23,263 bases of DNA from contig CALDMH010000074.1 of NCBI GenBank assembly GCA_937915565.1, positions 1 to 23,263 on the forward strand, given 5' to 3'. The DNA is from an uncultured Clostridia bacterium (GTDB lineage Bacteria > Bacillota > Clostridia > Christensenellales > Borkfalkiaceae). The position numbers were made by a program, and so were the translations under genes. This document shows positions 22,163-23,263 of this stretch, piece by piece. The first letter of the stretch is position 1. The number at the start of each line of letters is the position of its first letter. The notes beneath the pieces were generated by a model that saw nothing but the letters and a program-made list of their open reading frames with translations, had not been told where the DNA came from and did no database searches.

Positions 22163-23263
22163 ATGTACGACGTATTAAATAAGATAAATTGTCCGGACGA
22201 CGTTAAGAAACTTTCCATAGACGAGCTTAAAGTTCTTGCAGACGATATAAGAGAAGCTCTTTTCAACAGATTGACTAAAATCGGAGGGCATTTCGGTCCT
22301 AATTTCGGAATCGTGGAAGCGGAAATAGCAATGCACTACGTTTTTTCGTCGCCCGCGGATAAGTTCGTGTTCGACGTTTCGCATCAAAGTTACGCCCATA
22401 AAATGCTTACGGGAAGAAAGGCAGGGTATATCGACGACGCGAGATTTAAAGAGGATTCAGGATATACCAACCCGGCGGAGAGCGAGCACGACCTTTTCAA
22501 CGTGGGGCATACTTCCACCTCGATTTCTCTTGCGACGGGGCTTTGCAAGGCTCGCGATATGATGAACGGTAAATGGAACGTCGTCGCGCTTATCGGCGAC
22601 GGTTCGTTGTCCGGCGGGGAAGCTCTCGAAGGGCTTAACGTTGCGGGTTCGGAAATAAATTCCAATCTGATAATAATAGTCAACGACAATCAGCAATCCA
22701 TCTCCGAAACGCACGGCGGGCTTTATAAAAATCTTGCCGAACTTCGCGAGAGCGACGGTAAATCGGAGCATAACGTATTCAGGGATTTCGGCCTCGATTA
22801 CGTTTACGAAAAAAACGGAAACGACATTGCTTCGCTTATCAAAGTTTTCAATAAGGTAAAGGATACCGAGCACCCCACGGTCGTTCATATAAACACGCTT
22901 AAAGGCAAGGGCTACGAGCGCGCGGTTTTAAACAAGGAAGCCTGGCACTGGACCGTTCCTTTCAATAGGGAAACGGGTGAAAAAGTCGGCGCGGGGGTGA
23001 GAAATTACGTTTCCGTCGCGCGCGAGTATATTTTAAATAAAGCCGAACGCGACGAAAAGTTCGTTGTGGTAACGCCTAATATGCCTATGTCGATGGGTCT
23101 ATCTCCGGCCGACAGGGCAAAACTCGGCGAAAAGTTCGTTGACGTCGGCATTGCGGAGGAGCAAGCCGTGACAATGGCTTCGGGAATGGCAAAAATGGGG
23201 TTAAAACCATTGGTTGTTACGAACGCAACCTTTATTCAAAGAGCATACGACCAAATTTCACAT
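22163..23263 (+). CDS. dxs: 1-deoxy-D-xylulose-5-phosphate synthase-like thiamine-diphosphate enzyme (3' end beyond window)
   Basis: The first 367 codons of a DXS-family protein; the full family length is about 580-630 residues, so the gene runs off the window. Visible landmarks are the His-containing GGHFGPNFGIVEAE, FDVSHQSYAHKMLTGR, the thiamine-diphosphate motif GDGSLSGGEALEGLN through VNDNQQSIS, KGKGYERA, and DVGIAEEQAVTMASG with the catalytic-type Glu, then FIQRAYDQISH. DXS makes DXP from pyruvate and glyceraldehyde-3-phosphate for isoprenoids, thiamine and pyridoxal. The usual GHLASSLG block reads GHFGPNFG here and DVGHQ reads DVSHQ, so this may be a divergent paralogue with a changed substrate. 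AAGGAG lies 9 bases before the ATG. No sharp promoter was found in the 200 bases between the nahK terminator and the start. Confidence 0.8.
   Translation, partial: MYDVLNKINCPDDVKKLSIDELKVLADDIREALFNRLTKIGGHFGPNFGIVEAEIAMHYVFSSPADKFVFDVSHQSYAHKMLTGRKAGYIDDARFKEDSGYTNPAESEHDLFNVGHTSTSISLATGLCKARDMMNGKWNVVALIGDGSLSGGEALEGLNVAGSEINSNLIIIVNDNQQSISETHGGLYKNLAELRESDGKSEHNVFRDFGLDYVYEKNGNDIASLIKVFNKVKDTEHPTVVHINTLKGKGYERAVLNKEAWHWTVPFNRETGEKVGAGVRNYVSVAREYILNKAERDEKFVVVTPNMPMSMGLSPADRAKLGEKFVDVGIAEEQAVTMASGMAKMGLKPLVVTNATFIQRAYDQISH

Overview
The window comes from a spore-forming member of the Bacillota, most likely an uncultured or gut-type Clostridia. This rests on a complete gerA-gerB-gerC germinant-receptor operon, a SpoVB/MurJ-type flippase, a PerR-type regulator, a tetrahydrofolate riboswitch in front of a FolT-type ECF substrate protein, and a clostridial-style tmRNA tag (ANNNQFAFAA). 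I cannot name a species. Host genes are of moderate G+C; one stretch around 15.1-16.4 kb is clearly more A+T-rich and looks foreign.

Layout. (1) 1-2.6 kb: a THF riboswitch and folT on the plus strand, converging with and overlapping a SpoVB/MurJ-family flippase on the minus strand, followed by a 14-bp tandem-repeat tract. (2) 2.6-6.6 kb, housekeeping on the plus strand: a double-LysM protein, perR, secG, rnr (RNase R) and smpB. Several of these have promoters placed so that transcription would start at or within a few bases of the start codon (leaderless or nearly leaderless mRNAs). (3) 6.7-14.9 kb, a six-gene surface-polymer operon: an LtaS-like membrane phosphatase/transferase, a YidC insertase domain fused to a CDP-glycerol glycerophosphotransferase domain, a small membrane protein, a UDP-galactopyranose-mutase-like flavoprotein, a GT-C membrane glycosyltransferase and a GtrA-type protein. 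It ends at a bidirectional terminator. (4) 14.9-16.5 kb: a possible small RNA on the minus strand and a frameshifted remnant of a mobile-element gene, lying against the 3' end of tmRNA. (5) 16.5-16.9 kb: ssrA (tmRNA), minus strand, with a consensus promoter and a long terminator hairpin. (6) 16.9-20.7 kb: gerA-gerB-gerC, minus strand. (7) 20.8-23.3 kb: an N-acetylhexosamine 1-kinase (nahK) with its own promoter and terminator, then the first 367 codons of a divergent DXS-like thiamine-diphosphate enzyme that runs off the window.

How the genes fit together. RNase R, SmpB and tmRNA make up the core trans-translation machinery and lie within 13 kb; the polymer operon and the mobile remnant separate smpB from ssrA. 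The polymer operon is the most unusual part. It contains enzymes expected to transfer phosphoglycerol-type groups on both faces of the membrane, a sugar-nucleotide mutase-like enzyme and a GT-C/GtrA pair. It is joined to membrane-protein insertion by the YidC fusion, and I suggest it builds and decorates a teichoic-acid-like or glycolipid polymer. That function is inference; the domain content is seen directly.
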